Origin: Thioclava pacifica DSM 10166
GTDB lineage: Bacteria > Pseudomonadota > Alphaproteobacteria > Rhodobacterales > Rhodobacteraceae
Direction of reading: 5' to 3'
DNA: 64,000 nucleotides
Assembly (NCBI RefSeq): GCF_000714535.1
Contig: NZ_AUND01000039.1
Location: forward strand, 124,001-188,000
The position numbers and the translations under genes were made by a program. The stretch's first letter is position 1; each line of letters opens with the position of its first letter. The notes beneath the pieces are model-generated. The model was not told the DNA's origin and ran no database searches. It saw only the letters and a program-made list of their open reading frames with translations. This document shows positions 1 through 7,237 of the stretch, piece after piece.

Positions 1-434
1 CGGGCGGGAAATATGCCTACAAGCTCGCCTGGATGGCACGGATGAAGGCACGGGCCGAAGAATTGCTCGCCAGTGAAGAGCCTGTCGTGATGGCGGGCGA
101 TTACAACATCATCCCGCAGGATGAGGACGCGGCAAAGCCCGAAGCGTGGCGCGGCGATGCGTTGGCGCTGCCGCAAAGCCGGGCGGCTTTCCGGGAGATC
201 CTGAACCTTGGCTTCACCGAGGCATTCCGCGCCCGCGTGCAGGGGCCCGGCCATTATTCCTTCTGGGATTATCAGGCAGGGGCCTGGCAGAAGAATAACG
301 GCATCCGGATCGACCACCTGCTGCTCTCGCCGCAGGCTGCCGATCTGATGCGCGATGTGGGCATCGACAAGGAAATCCGCGGCCGCGACAAGCCCTCCGA
401 TCACGTGCCGGTCTGGATCGCTCTCGACGCCTGA
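1..434 (+). CDS. xth: Exodeoxyribonuclease III, 3' part (truncated by window edge)
   Basis: This is the C-terminal half of a Mg-dependent AP endonuclease / 3'-5' exonuclease of the exonuclease III family, which cuts DNA at abasic sites in base excision repair. The reading frame is open from base 3, so the start lies outside the window. The family-typical KYAYKLAWM stretch comes first. It is followed by GDYNI (catalytic Asp/Asn loop), IDHLLLS, and the terminal SDHVPVW that carries the catalytic Asp-His pair. About 144 residues are present, compared with roughly 260 for the whole enzyme. It ends at TGA 432-434. The next gene starts 76 bases later with its own ribosome binding site. The family assignment is secure, but the N-terminal domain cannot be checked. 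Confidence 0.93.
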   Translation, partial: GGKYAYKLAWMARMKARAEELLASEEPVVMAGDYNIIPQDEDAAKPEAWRGDALALPQSRAAFREILNLGFTEAFRARVQGPGHYSFWDYQAGAWQKNNGIRIDHLLLSPQAADLMRDVGIDKEIRGRDKPSDHVPVWIALDA

Positions 435-510
435 TCCGGAGTGCCGCAACGTCACTTCCTCGACCGCGCCGCGACTGTGCATAGTGGCGGCGGGAGAGAG
501 GAGACCCTGA

Positions 511-1077
511 ATGCATCACAAGATCAGCCGGCACCCGGTGCCGCAACTCGCCGACATGCCCGAGGATATCCGCACGCGGATCGAGGCGGTTCAGGAGAAA
601 GCCGGGTTCATCCCGAATATCTTCCTCGCGCTGGCGCACCGGCCCGACGAATGTCGCGCCTTTTTCGCCTATCATGACGCGCTGATGGAAAAGCCCGGCA
701 ACCTGACCATTGCCGAGCGCGAGATGATCGTGGTGGCGACCTCCGCGGCCAATGAGTGCCAGTATTGCGTGATTGCCCACGGGGCGATCCTGCGCATCCG
801 CGCCAAGAACCCGCTGATCGCGGATCAGGTCGCGGTGAATTATCGCAAATCCGAGATCACGCCCCGGCAGCGCGCGATGCTCGATTTCGCGATGAAGGTT
901 TGCCTCAACGCGCAGGAGGTTGAGGAAGCCGATTACGAGGCACTGCGCGCGCATGGTTTCACCGATGACGACATCTGGGATATTGGCGCGATCACCGCGT
1001 TTTTCGGCCTGTCTAACCGCTTGGTGAACATGGCCGCGATCCCGCCGAACCCCGAATTTTACGCAATGGGGCGCTGA
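511..1077 (+). CDS. AhpD-like peroxidase-related enzyme (carboxymuconolactone decarboxylase fold)
   Basis: 188 residues. It belongs to the uncharacterised peroxidase-related branch of the CMD/AhpD superfamily. The key motif is NECQYCVIAH, residues 81-90, which contains the E-C-x-x-C-x-x-x-H arrangement of AhpD (E82, C83, C86, H90). In AhpD the two cysteines cycle between dithiol and disulfide to reduce peroxiredoxin partners. The conserved GFIPNIFLALAHRP segment near residue 32 is typical of this subgroup. The start is supported by GAGAGGAG just upstream of the ATG. No partner peroxiredoxin is adjacent; the neighbours are a DNA repair gene and an oxidised-guanine deaminase, so an oxidative-damage theme is possible but inferred. 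The family call is firm; the physiological substrate is unknown. Confidence 0.88.
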   Translation: MHHKISRHPVPQLADMPEDIRTRIEAVQEKAGFIPNIFLALAHRPDECRAFFAYHDALMEKPGNLTIAEREMIVVATSAANECQYCVIAHGAILRIRAKNPLIADQVAVNYRKSEITPRQRAMLDFAMKVCLNAQEVEEADYEALRAHGFTDDDIWDIGAITAFFGLSNRLVNMAAIPPNPEFYAMGR

Positions 1078-1143
1078 GCCTCTCTGGTCTTCGCCCATCG
1101 ACGCGGTCTAGGCTCTGGTGAAACCAGCCAGAGGGAACACGCG

Positions 1144-2481
1144 ATGGGCGAGATCTTGATCCGGGGCGCCGAGGTGGTCGTCACGATGGACGGCACCCGG
1201 CGCGAGCTGAAAGGCGCGGACGTTTTGATCCGCGACGGACAGATCGCCGCTGTCGGGCCGGGGCTGCAAAGCGCGGGCGAGGTGGTCGAGGCCAAGGGTT
1301 GTGTCGTCACGCCGGGGCTCGTGAACACCCATCATCACCTCTACCAGACGCTGACGCGCGCGGTGCCGGGGGGGCAGGATGCGCTGCTCTTTGGCTGGCT
1401 GCAGACGCTCTACCCGATCTGGGCGAAGATGGGCCCCGAGGAGATCAGCGTCTCGGCGCAGGTGGGGCTCGCGGAACTGGCGCTGACCGGCTGCACCACG
1501 AGCTCGGATCACCTCTACATGTATCCCGGTGGCGCGCGGCTTGAGGACACGATCCACGCTGCCGCCGAACTGGGCCTGCGGTTCCATCCCACGCGCGGTG
1601 CGATGAGCATTGGCGAGAGCGATGGCGGTCTGCCGCCCGATAGCCTTGTGGAGCGCGAAGAGGCGATCCTGAACGACTGCATCCGGGTGATCGACGCCTT
1701 CCACGATCCGAATGAGGGCGCGATGTGCCGCGTCGGGGTCGCGCCGTGCTCGCCCTTCTCGGTCTCGCGCGAGCTGATGCGCGATGCGGCGTTGCTGGCG
1801 CGCGACAAGGGCGTGATGCTGCACACCCATCTGGCCGAGAATGACGAGGATATTTCCTATTCGCTGGAACAGTTCGGCTGCCGTCCGGGGCAATATGCCG
1901 AGGATTTGGGTTGGACCGGCGACGATGTCTGGCACGCCCATTGCGTCAAACTCGACGCGGGCGAGATCGACCTGTTTTCGCGCTCGCGCACGGGCGTCGC
2001 GCATTGTCCCTGTTCGAATTGTCGCCTTGGCTCGGGCATCGCGCCCGTGCGTCAGATGCGCGATGCGGGGGTGAAAGTCGCGCTGGGCGTCGATGGTTCG
2101 GCCTCCAATGACGCGGGGAGCCTGATTGGCGAGGCGCGCATGGCGATGCTGTTGCAGCGGGTCCGGAACGGGGCCGATGCGATGGCCGCGCGCGAGGCGC
2201 TGGAGATCGCGACGCTGGGTGGGGCGCAGGTTCTGGGGCGGCCCGATTGTGGGATGCTCGCGCCCGGCAAGCGCGCGGATGTCGCGATCTGGGATGTCTC
2301 GGGGCTGGAGGCGGCGGGGGCCTGGGACCCGGTCGCGGCGCTGGTGCTGTGCGGGCCGCCCAAGGTGAAACATCTCTTCGTCGAGGGGCGTCAGGTGGTG
2401 CGCGACGGGCAGGTCGTGACGATCGACCTGCCGCGGGTGATCGAGACGCAAAACCGTCTTGCCGCGAAACTCATGGGCTGA
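1144..2481 (+). CDS. 8-oxoguanine deaminase (amidohydrolase)
   Basis: 445 residues of the AtzB/TrzN-SsnA group of amidohydrolases. It would deaminate 8-oxoguanine to urate, salvaging or detoxifying the oxidised base in the cytoplasm. Metal-site motifs are visible in order: NTHHHLYQT (residues 61-69), HTHLAEND, HAHCVK, and LGVDGSASND with the catalytic Asp. The C-terminal MLAPGKRADVAIWD strand is the usual second half of the composite beta-sandwich. The EISVSAQVGLAEL and CTTSSDHLY segments resemble proteins annotated as 8-oxoguanine deaminase / hydroxydechloroatrazine hydrolase. The specificity therefore rests on family resemblance, and guanine or triazine activity is the alternative. It sits 66 bases after the AhpD-like gene, and its last 11 bases overlap the end of the convergent hydrolase gene. 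Confidence 0.85.
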   Translation: MGEILIRGAEVVVTMDGTRRELKGADVLIRDGQIAAVGPGLQSAGEVVEAKGCVVTPGLVNTHHHLYQTLTRAVPGGQDALLFGWLQTLYPIWAKMGPEEISVSAQVGLAELALTGCTTSSDHLYMYPGGARLEDTIHAAAELGLRFHPTRGAMSIGESDGGLPPDSLVEREEAILNDCIRVIDAFHDPNEGAMCRVGVAPCSPFSVSRELMRDAALLARDKGVMLHTHLAENDEDISYSLEQFGCRPGQYAEDLGWTGDDVWHAHCVKLDAGEIDLFSRSRTGVAHCPCSNCRLGSGIAPVRQMRDAGVKVALGVDGSASNDAGSLIGEARMAMLLQRVRNGADAMAAREALEIATLGGAQVLGRPDCGMLAPGKRADVAIWDVSGLEAAGAWDPVAALVLCGPPKVKHLFVEGRQVVRDGQVVTIDLPRVIETQNRLAAKLMG

Positions 2482-3193
2482 ATTTCTCGCGCCGCACGGC
2501 CCCGGCGGCGCTGGCGATGCGCAGCAGGCGGCGGCGGTCGCCCGCAAGGGCGGCCTCCATCATTCCCGACAGTCCACCGCGCGCTTTCAGATGCGGGGCG
2601 AGTTCGGAATGGCCGAGTTCGGGGAAGATCAGGTGATCGATATGGGCCGCGCGCGGGAAGGGCATGGCCTGCGCGAGATCATCCCGCGCGCCGTGGCACA
2701 GGATCGTCCAGCAAGTCGCGGGCGGGATCGGGGCGGTTGGCCAGCGATACTCCGTGATCCGGTCTGTCCAGTCTGACCAGCGCGTCTCTCCCGGCACGAC
2801 ACCCGGCGCCACTGCGTATTGCGGCCCAAGGGCCAGCACCGTGTCGATCTTGAGAACCTGCGTTGCCGCGAGCGCCGAGAAGGCCCCCATGGAGAGCCCT
2901 ACCGCTGCGATCAGTCGGACCGGGCGGCGCGCGGTGACCTGCTCCAGCGCCGTCCGCAGGGCCGGGGCAAAACCGGGATCGTTCGTCCAGCTGCGGTCTG
3001 CATCCATCACGAACAGAGCCCTGCGAGGGTGGTCCGGTGTGCCGCGCCCGGTGGCGGTGGCGACAAATTCAGGCGTGGACGGGCGGGTCGCGTCATGGCC
3101 GATCGAGGAGAAGGCGATCACCAGATCCTCGCCCGCGCCATCGAGAAAATCGACGCGGTAGGGGGGGCTGTCATGGAGACACTCGAACGGCAT
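2471..3193 (-). CDS. Alpha/beta-hydrolase-like protein of unknown substrate
   Basis: 240 residues. I do not recognise a named family. The segment AVGLSMGAFSALAA, around residues 96-109, looks like a nucleophile elbow (G-x-S-x-G variant). A later CHGARDDLAQA could supply the acidic residue, and FPELGHSELAP a catalytic His, so a serine hydrolase fold is likely. There is no signal peptide, so it is probably cytoplasmic. It begins 6 bases after the stop of the sensor kinase and is the last gene of the PepSY/regulator/kinase/hydrolase transcript. Its stop region overlaps the convergent 8-oxoguanine deaminase by 11 bases. The role in the signalling operon is unknown. Confidence 0.75.
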   Translation of the reverse strand: MPFECLHDSPPYRVDFLDGAGEDLVIAFSSIGHDATRPSTPEFVATATGRGTPDHPRRALFVMDADRSWTNDPGFAPALRTALEQVTARRPVRLIAAVGLSMGAFSALAATQVLKIDTVLALGPQYAVAPGVVPGETRWSDWTDRITEYRWPTAPIPPATCWTILCHGARDDLAQAMPFPRAAHIDHLIFPELGHSELAPHLKARGGLSGMMEAALAGDRRRLLRIASAAGAVRREKFSP

Positions 3194-3199
3194 CCGGTC

Positions 3200-4543
3200 T
3201 CAGCCCAGCACCGCAGGCAGAAGAAGCCGAACGCGCAGCCCCGGCGCGATGTTTTCCAGCTCCAGCGCGCCGCCCACGGCCTCGGCGATCTCGGCCGAAA
3301 TCGAGAGACCCAGCCCATGCCCGCTCTGATCGGCACGCGCGCCGCGTTTGCGCATTTCGTCGATCCTCGAAGGCTCGATCCCCGGCCCGTCATCCTCGAC
3401 CGTAATTTCGACCTGCGCGCCCAGATCGCGGGCGCGGATCGTGACGCGGCTCGTGGCGTGGCGGCTCGCATTCTCGACGATCGCACCAAGCGCTTCGGTC
3501 AGATCGTCGGCGTCGATCGCGGCCAAGGGGGCGCCGCTCGCGTCGATCTGCCAACTCAGCTCCGCGCCCTGCGGCGTGCGGCTGACGACCGACACGACGC
3601 GTTCGATCACCGGGCTGACCTGCGTCTTCGCCGCGCGGCTGCGTCCGGCCAGGCGCGTTCGGGTCAGTTCGTGATCGACATGGCGGCTCATCGCGGCGGC
3701 GATTTCCTCGATCGATCGGGCCGCGTTGTGTTGCCCTGTCTGGCGCAGCCGGTCGGCCTCGCCCAGAAGCGCCTGAAGCGGCGTCTTGAAGCCATGCGCG
3801 AGATCGGCGGCACGGCGGCGGGCGCGCTCAAGTTCCGCTTCGCGTGCGGCGATCAGCGCATCGACCTCGGCCACCAGCGGGGCGACCTCCTTCGGGAAAT
3901 CCTCGCCCATCCGGTTCTGCTTGCCCGAGCGCACGGCCGCGACACGCTCGCCGATCGTCGCAAGCGGGCGCAGGCCGATGAAAAGCTGCGCCCAGCCCGC
4001 GGCGATCAGCGCCACCGCGAGAATCGCGTTATAGGGCAGCAGGTCGCGCAGGAAGGCGCGGCGGGCCTCGTCGAGATCGGCAGTGGTCAGCGCGACCGCC
4101 ACGCGGCTCACCCCGCCGCCGAGGCTGTCGGGAAGCGTCACGATCCGTTCGAGGGTCAGCAACGCGCCGCCCGAAGGGTCGGGCAGGATATGGGTGTGGA
4201 TCTGTCCGTCAGGCAGCGCGTCAGGGGGGAGCGGCAGTACGTAGTCCCACAGCGAGCGCGAGCGCAGCACCGCCGTCCCGGTATCGACTTGCCAGTAAAG
4301 CCCGCTCAGCGGTTGTTCGAAGCGCGGATCTGTGGGTGGTGTCTCAAGCCCGAGCAGGCCCTGCGCATCGCGCCCGAGACCGGCCACGACCTGATCGAGC
4401 TGAACCGAGAGTTCCGCCTCTGCGCGGCGCTGGACATGGGCCGCAAAGAGCGTGGTCAGTGCCGCCGAGGTGAAGGCCAGCGCCACGACCACCGCCACCG
4501 CCCCCGCGAGGGCAAGCCGCAGCCGCAGCGAGGGCCGCGTCAC
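3200..4543 (-). CDS. Sensor histidine kinase, PhoQ/FeuQ-like
   Basis: 447 residues. The N-terminal transmembrane helix spans about residues 10-34. A periplasmic sensor region of about 130 residues and a second helix near 170-190 follow. The dimerisation/H-box is ADLAHGFKTPL, with the phospho-acceptor His at residue 250. The N-box is AIVENASRHA, G1 is DDGPGIEP and G2 is GHGLGLSIS. The H-box resembles the PhoQ/FeuQ subgroup rather than EnvZ. Its ATG overlaps the stop of the response regulator by four bases (ATGA), so the two are translationally coupled. The PepSY protein encoded upstream in the same operon may modulate the sensor from the periplasm, but that is inference. The signal is unknown; divalent cations or envelope stress are the usual guesses for this subgroup. 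Confidence 0.92.
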   Translation of the reverse strand: MTRPSLRLRLALAGAVAVVVALAFTSAALTTLFAAHVQRRAEAELSVQLDQVVAGLGRDAQGLLGLETPPTDPRFEQPLSGLYWQVDTGTAVLRSRSLWDYVLPLPPDALPDGQIHTHILPDPSGGALLTLERIVTLPDSLGGGVSRVAVALTTADLDEARRAFLRDLLPYNAILAVALIAAGWAQLFIGLRPLATIGERVAAVRSGKQNRMGEDFPKEVAPLVAEVDALIAAREAELERARRRAADLAHGFKTPLQALLGEADRLRQTGQHNAARSIEEIAAAMSRHVDHELTRTRLAGRSRAAKTQVSPVIERVVSVVSRTPQGAELSWQIDASGAPLAAIDADDLTEALGAIVENASRHATSRVTIRARDLGAQVEITVEDDGPGIEPSRIDEMRKRGARADQSGHGLGLSISAEIAEAVGGALELENIAPGLRVRLLLPAVLG

Positions 4544-5205
4544 GCGCCGCTCCCTTCGAGAAAATAGCCGAAGCCGCGCCGGGTGCCGATCACGCCGGGG
4601 CCGAGTTTGCGCCTGAGCCGCGCGATCACGGCCTCAAGCGCATTCGCTTCGCGCGCATCGTCGTCGCCATAGAGATGTTCGAGCAGTTCGGTCGGTGGCA
4701 CGACCCGTTCGCGATGCAGCATCAGATAGGAGAGCAGGCGATATTCCAGCGCGGTTGCCGGCACAGGAACGCCGCGGATCGCCACGCTCATGCGGTTCGC
4801 ATCGAGCGTCAGCTCGCCCGCGCTCTGCAACGCGGTGGCGCGACCTGCCGACCGCCGGATCAGCGCGCGCGCCCGTGCGATCACTTCTTCCATGCGGAAG
4901 GGTTTGGGCAGGTAATCATCCGCGCCCGCGTCGATCCCCTCGACGCGCTCGGTCCAGGCGCCGCGTGCGGTCAGCACCAGCACCGGCATGTCGCGGCCAT
5001 TCGCACGCCATTTCTTGAGAACGCTCAGACCGTCCATTCCGGGCAGGCCGAGATCGAGGATCACGAGGTCATAGGATTCGGTGTCGCCGAGGAACCACGC
5101 GTCCTCGCCATCCTCGCAGGTCTCCACGAGAAATCCCGCCGCCTCCAGCGCCGTTTTCAGATCTGCCGCAATCCGCTGGTCATCCTCGACCGCCAAGACG
5201 CGCAT
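4540..5205 (-). CDS. OmpR/PhoP-family response regulator, FeuP-like
   Basis: 221 residues with a receiver domain (1-115) and an OmpR-type winged helix (about 125-218). The acidic pocket (EDD at 7-9), phospho-acceptor D51 in VILDLGLPGMDG, the switch Thr in LVLTARG and the Lys in PKPF are all present. The output domain ends with RRKLGPGVIGTRRGFGY, as in PhoP-like regulators. It is encoded between the PepSY gene (1-base overlap) and the kinase (4-base overlap). A set of four 11-bp-phased TGAC/GTCA half sites at 5609-5647 lies just upstream of the operon and is a plausible binding site for this protein, since OmpR-family dimers bind repeats with about one helical turn spacing. Autoregulation is therefore likely. 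Confidence 0.94.
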   Translation of the reverse strand: MRVLAVEDDQRIAADLKTALEAAGFLVETCEDGEDAWFLGDTESYDLVILDLGLPGMDGLSVLKKWRANGRDMPVLVLTARGAWTERVEGIDAGADDYLPKPFRMEEVIARARALIRRSAGRATALQSAGELTLDANRMSVAIRGVPVPATALEYRLLSYLMLHRERVVPPTELLEHLYGDDDAREANALEAVIARLRRKLGPGVIGTRRGFGYFLEGSGA

Positions 5206-5585
5206 CAGTTCCCCTCGTCGAACCCGCTTTTCCCAGCCTTAGCAATCGGCAAACCGGTGGCGGCGTCAACCTCGAGTTCAAGGAGGCGTCCTTCGGGGGT
5301 GATCAGCTTGAGCGCGTAGATGTAGTGGCCCGCTTGTTGTTCGAGATCGACTTTGATGACGCGCCCGCGCTGGCGTTCGCGCAGGGTCGCAAGGATGCGG
5401 TTGAGCGGCAGGATCTCGTTGCGTTCCACCGCCGAGCGGGCGCGATCATGATCCGAAGCGCTCGACCCGCCGCCCCCATTGCTTCCGCCGTTGCCACCGC
5501 CATTGCCTCCGCCGCCGCCCGAACGTTGGGCGAGCGCCGGGCTGGCCAGCAGCACAACAAGAAGGAAGGTGACGAGAGTTTTCAT
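5205..5585 (-). CDS. Secreted Gly-rich PepSY-domain protein
   Basis: 126 residues. I chose the ATG at 5583-5585 because the protein then begins with a clean signal peptide (MKTLVTFLLVVLLASPALAQ). An in-frame ATG 29 codons upstream would add a hydrophilic extension and swallow the operator-like repeats. The mature protein starts with a Gly/Asn/Ser-rich linker of about 25 residues. It continues as a PepSY-like module with the pattern ILATLRERQRGRVIKVDLEQ, then YIYALKLITPEGRLLELEVDAATG. PepSY proteins are often found beside two-component systems and proposed to inhibit or sense in the periplasm. The stop codon overlaps the regulator start by one base. The first gene of a four-gene operon, it is a likely target of its own regulator. 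Confidence 0.87.
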   Translation of the reverse strand: MKTLVTFLLVVLLASPALAQRSGGGGGNGGGNGGSNGGGGSSASDHDRARSAVERNEILPLNRILATLRERQRGRVIKVDLEQQAGHYIYALKLITPEGRLLELEVDAATGLPIAKAGKSGFDEGN

Positions 5586-5608
5586 CCGGACTCCATAGCC
5601 GATCCGAC

Positions 5609-5647
5609 CTGACAGGACGCTGACAGAGAGCGTCAGGATGGTGTCAG
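5609..5647. promoter_or_regulatory. Four 11-bp-phased TGAC/GTCA half sites between divergent genes
   Basis: Half sites start at 5609 (CTGACA), 5620 (CTGACA), 5631 (CGTCAG) and 5642 (TGTCAG), so the spacing is exactly 11 bp throughout. The first two face one way and the last two the other. The array lies 24-62 bases upstream of the PepSY-regulator-kinase operon and 66-104 bases upstream of the divergent secreted-protein gene. One-turn phased half sites are the classic footprint of PhoP/OmpR-type dimers, so this is probably the operator of the adjacent regulator. Binding is inferred. Confidence 0.6.
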
Positions 5648-5712
5648 GGCGAGCATGGCAGAACGGGGTCATCGAGGCAAACGGGCCTCACAGCGATTCG
5701 TAGGAGTTCAAC

Positions 5713-6039
5713 ATGAAACGCACCATTCTCTTCACTGCCGCACTCACCGCGGGCCTCGGTCTGGCCTCGCTCTCGCCTGCTCTGGCGCAGGGTCCGAACG
5801 GGTCGGGCGGTGGCAAGGGCGCTGGCGGCGGTGCTGGTGTCTCGGCGCAATCGGGCGACGTGTTGCAGCTCAAGACCCAGACCCGCACCCGCACGCAGAC
5901 CCAGACGCAGAACCGCTACCAGATTCGCGACGGCGAGCTGGGGCAGGGCACTGTGAGCCGCTATCGCGATCAGCTGCGCGACGCGGTCCGCATCCGCAAT
6001 GCCTGGGTGACCGACACGATCGAGCCCGTCGAGGAGTGA
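5713..6039 (+). CDS. Small Gly-rich secreted protein with Thr/Gln/Arg repeat
   Basis: 108 residues, not recognised. The signal peptide runs to about residue 25 (SPALAQ). A Gly-rich stretch and a short low-complexity tract alternating Thr with Gln or Arg (TQTRTRTQTQTQN, about residues 55-67) follow, then a charged tail with RYRDQLRDAVRIRNAW. It resembles the PepSY protein next door in layout: signal peptide, then Gly-rich linker, then a small charged domain. The two are divergently transcribed from a shared 127-base region containing phased half sites, so co-regulation by the adjacent two-component system is likely. It probably acts in the periplasm or outside the cell. No enzymatic motif and no cysteines are present. 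Function unknown. Confidence 0.8.
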   Translation: MKRTILFTAALTAGLGLASLSPALAQGPNGSGGGKGAGGGAGVSAQSGDVLQLKTQTRTRTQTQTQNRYQIRDGELGQGTVSRYRDQLRDAVRIRNAWVTDTIEPVEE

Positions 6040-6045
6040 TCGCCG

Positions 6046-6330
6046 GTGATGCGCGCCCCTTCTGCCTCTGACCGTGATCCGGTGAGGGAGCCGCCCGCTC
6101 GGCGAAGATCCGGGCAAGGGCAGCTAGGGGCGCGCGTTGCCGTCCGGACGCCGCTGCGGCGGGCCGGGACTTGGGAGCCGATGGTGGTGCTCGTCATCAT
6201 CTGCCTGACGGGAGGAGAGCCTGCTTGGCTCTATTTCCTCGCGGCGGCTGCCTTGGTCCCGATCGCCGCGATGCGGCTCCTGCGGGGGGCTGCGGAGCGA
6301 CGCTTGGCGCGCTCCGCAAGCCTGCCCTAA
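6046..6330 (+). CDS. Hypothetical small membrane protein
   Basis: 94 residues if it starts at GTG 6046, with an ATG three bases later as the alternative. GAGGAG at 6031-6036 would serve either. The first 45 residues are Arg/Pro-rich. They are followed by one or two hydrophobic segments (MVVLVIICLTGG and AWLYFLAAAALVPIAAMRLL) and a basic tail. It starts only 6 bases after the stop of the secreted-protein gene, so it would be in the same transcript. There is no family recognition. Position and coding-like third-base GC make it plausible, but the Arg-rich N-terminus is the sort of sequence that high GC can produce by chance, so the true start may be the internal ATG at 6181. Confidence 0.45.
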   Translation: MMRAPSASDRDPVREPPARRRSGQGQLGARVAVRTPLRRAGTWEPMVVLVIICLTGGEPAWLYFLAAAALVPIAAMRLLRGAAERRLARSASLP

Positions 6331-6361
6331 GCCTGACCCACCCGCTGGGCTTCCCCGAGGG

Positions 6362-6617
6362 GGCGTCTTGCAGGCGTGTCAGACGCCAGATCGATACCAT
6401 GCACGGGCCTAGTTCCCCGGGCCTTCAGGCTCTTACCCCACCCCTAGCCGTGCATGGTCGGGCAAGCCCCCAACCCCTGTCCCCGGGGTTTGCCCGAAAA
6501 TTTCTTGCACGACTATTGCGGTTCCGTCGGGTTGTCGCGCGCTCCGCAGAGCGCGCCGCCCGTCGCGCCGTTTCGCCTGGCTGCGGCACAATGAACTCTT
6601 GCGTTCACCCGCCGCAG
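6362..6617 (+). other. Gene-free stretch with consecutive perfect hairpins (candidate structured RNA/leader)
   Basis: The gap 6331-6679 has no convincing gene. It holds a run of inverted repeats. A 7-bp stem lies at 6362-6368/6381-6387. A perfect 10-bp stem (CCATGCACGG/CCGTGCATGG) lies at 6397-6406/6448-6457 with a 41-base loop. A 12-bp stem with one G-U lies at 6459-6470/6485-6496. A 7-bp stem with a CGCA loop lies at 6538-6544/6549-6555. A nested stem at 6581-6586/6612-6617 encloses a perfect 5-bp inner stem at 6592-6596/6603-6607. The third stem could be a terminator of the upstream genes although no T-run follows. The whole could be a leader of the DUF2946-NosL operon. No B12 box or other riboswitch core was recognised. 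Confidence 0.45.
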
Positions 6618-6679
6618 TCTTAATCTCTCACCCGAATGCGAGGTTTCGTGAGGGACGCGTGAGGCACTCGACAGAACGA

Positions 6680-7105
6680 ATGGCCCGGCGATTGGTATCG
6701 GGACGGGTGCTTGCGCTCGTCGCGATGCTGCTTCAGGCCCTGTTCTATGCCGATCACATCGGCGCCGCGGCAGCGGCAGAGTTCGGGCGCGCCGCGCCCG
6801 GAGCGCGTCTCGGTCTCCTCCAGATCTGTACGGGCGAGGGGATCGTCCTGATGACGCCGGACGGGCGGGTCGTTTCGAACCCGACCGCGCCTGCCGGGTC
6901 GACGGGACATGGCCACGGCTCCAACAGCGATTGTGCCGTCTGCTCGAGTGCGAGCGTGTGCGGTTTCGACGCGCCGAAGGCCACTCCCCTGCCGATCTTC
7001 GCGGCCCAGCTGGCCCCCGCGCCCTTCTTGTCCCTTCGGGCGCAGGGTGGGCTCAAGCTGCACCGCGACACCCAGACCCCGATCCGGGCTCCTCCCGTCG
7101 GCTGA
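6680..7105 (+). CDS. DUF2946-like exported protein with Cys/His cluster
   Basis: 141 residues from ATG 6680. A TTG at 6599 would add 27 non-conserved residues across a hairpin region, so I rejected it. The N-terminus LVSGRVLALVAMLLQALFYADHI is a signal/anchor segment. It is followed by ICTGEGIVLMTPDGRV, then GHGHGSNSDCAVCSS, a Cys-x-x-Cys beside His residues, and a C-terminal RAPPV. This ordering (CTG...G, then H-rich and CxxC, then RAPP) is what I associate with DUF2946 proteins, which occur beside copper genes. It is the first gene before two NosL paralogues and an ABC exporter, 132 bases upstream of the first NosL. A periplasmic metal-binding role is plausible but unproven. Confidence 0.72.
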   Translation: MARRLVSGRVLALVAMLLQALFYADHIGAAAAAEFGRAAPGARLGLLQICTGEGIVLMTPDGRVVSNPTAPAGSTGHGHGSNSDCAVCSSASVCGFDAPKATPLPIFAAQLAPAPFLSLRAQGGLKLHRDTQTPIRAPPVG

Positions 7106-7237
7106 TCGCGGCCCTTCGCGACCCGTTATCCGTGGGCGCGCATGGACCGCATGCACATCAAATCGTGACAATCAGCTCAATGACATCGGCTTTGCCGGGC
7201 GCGAAGATGCCCCCGTTCAAGGCCTAGGAGGAAAACC

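Noticed and set aside
5860-5925. Short tandem repeat in DNA as a possible CRISPR-like or regulatory repeat
   Set aside because: It is the coding sequence of the Thr/Gln/Arg low-complexity tract of the secreted protein, with no spacers.
6362-6617. Cobalamin or other known riboswitch in the hairpin-rich region
   Set aside because: No B12 box or other recognised riboswitch core was seen on either strand, so only a generic structured region is claimed.
6599-6679. TTG start at 6599 for the DUF2946-like protein
   Set aside because: It would place 27 unremarkable residues before a clear signal/anchor segment and translate through a hairpin; ATG 6680 fits better.
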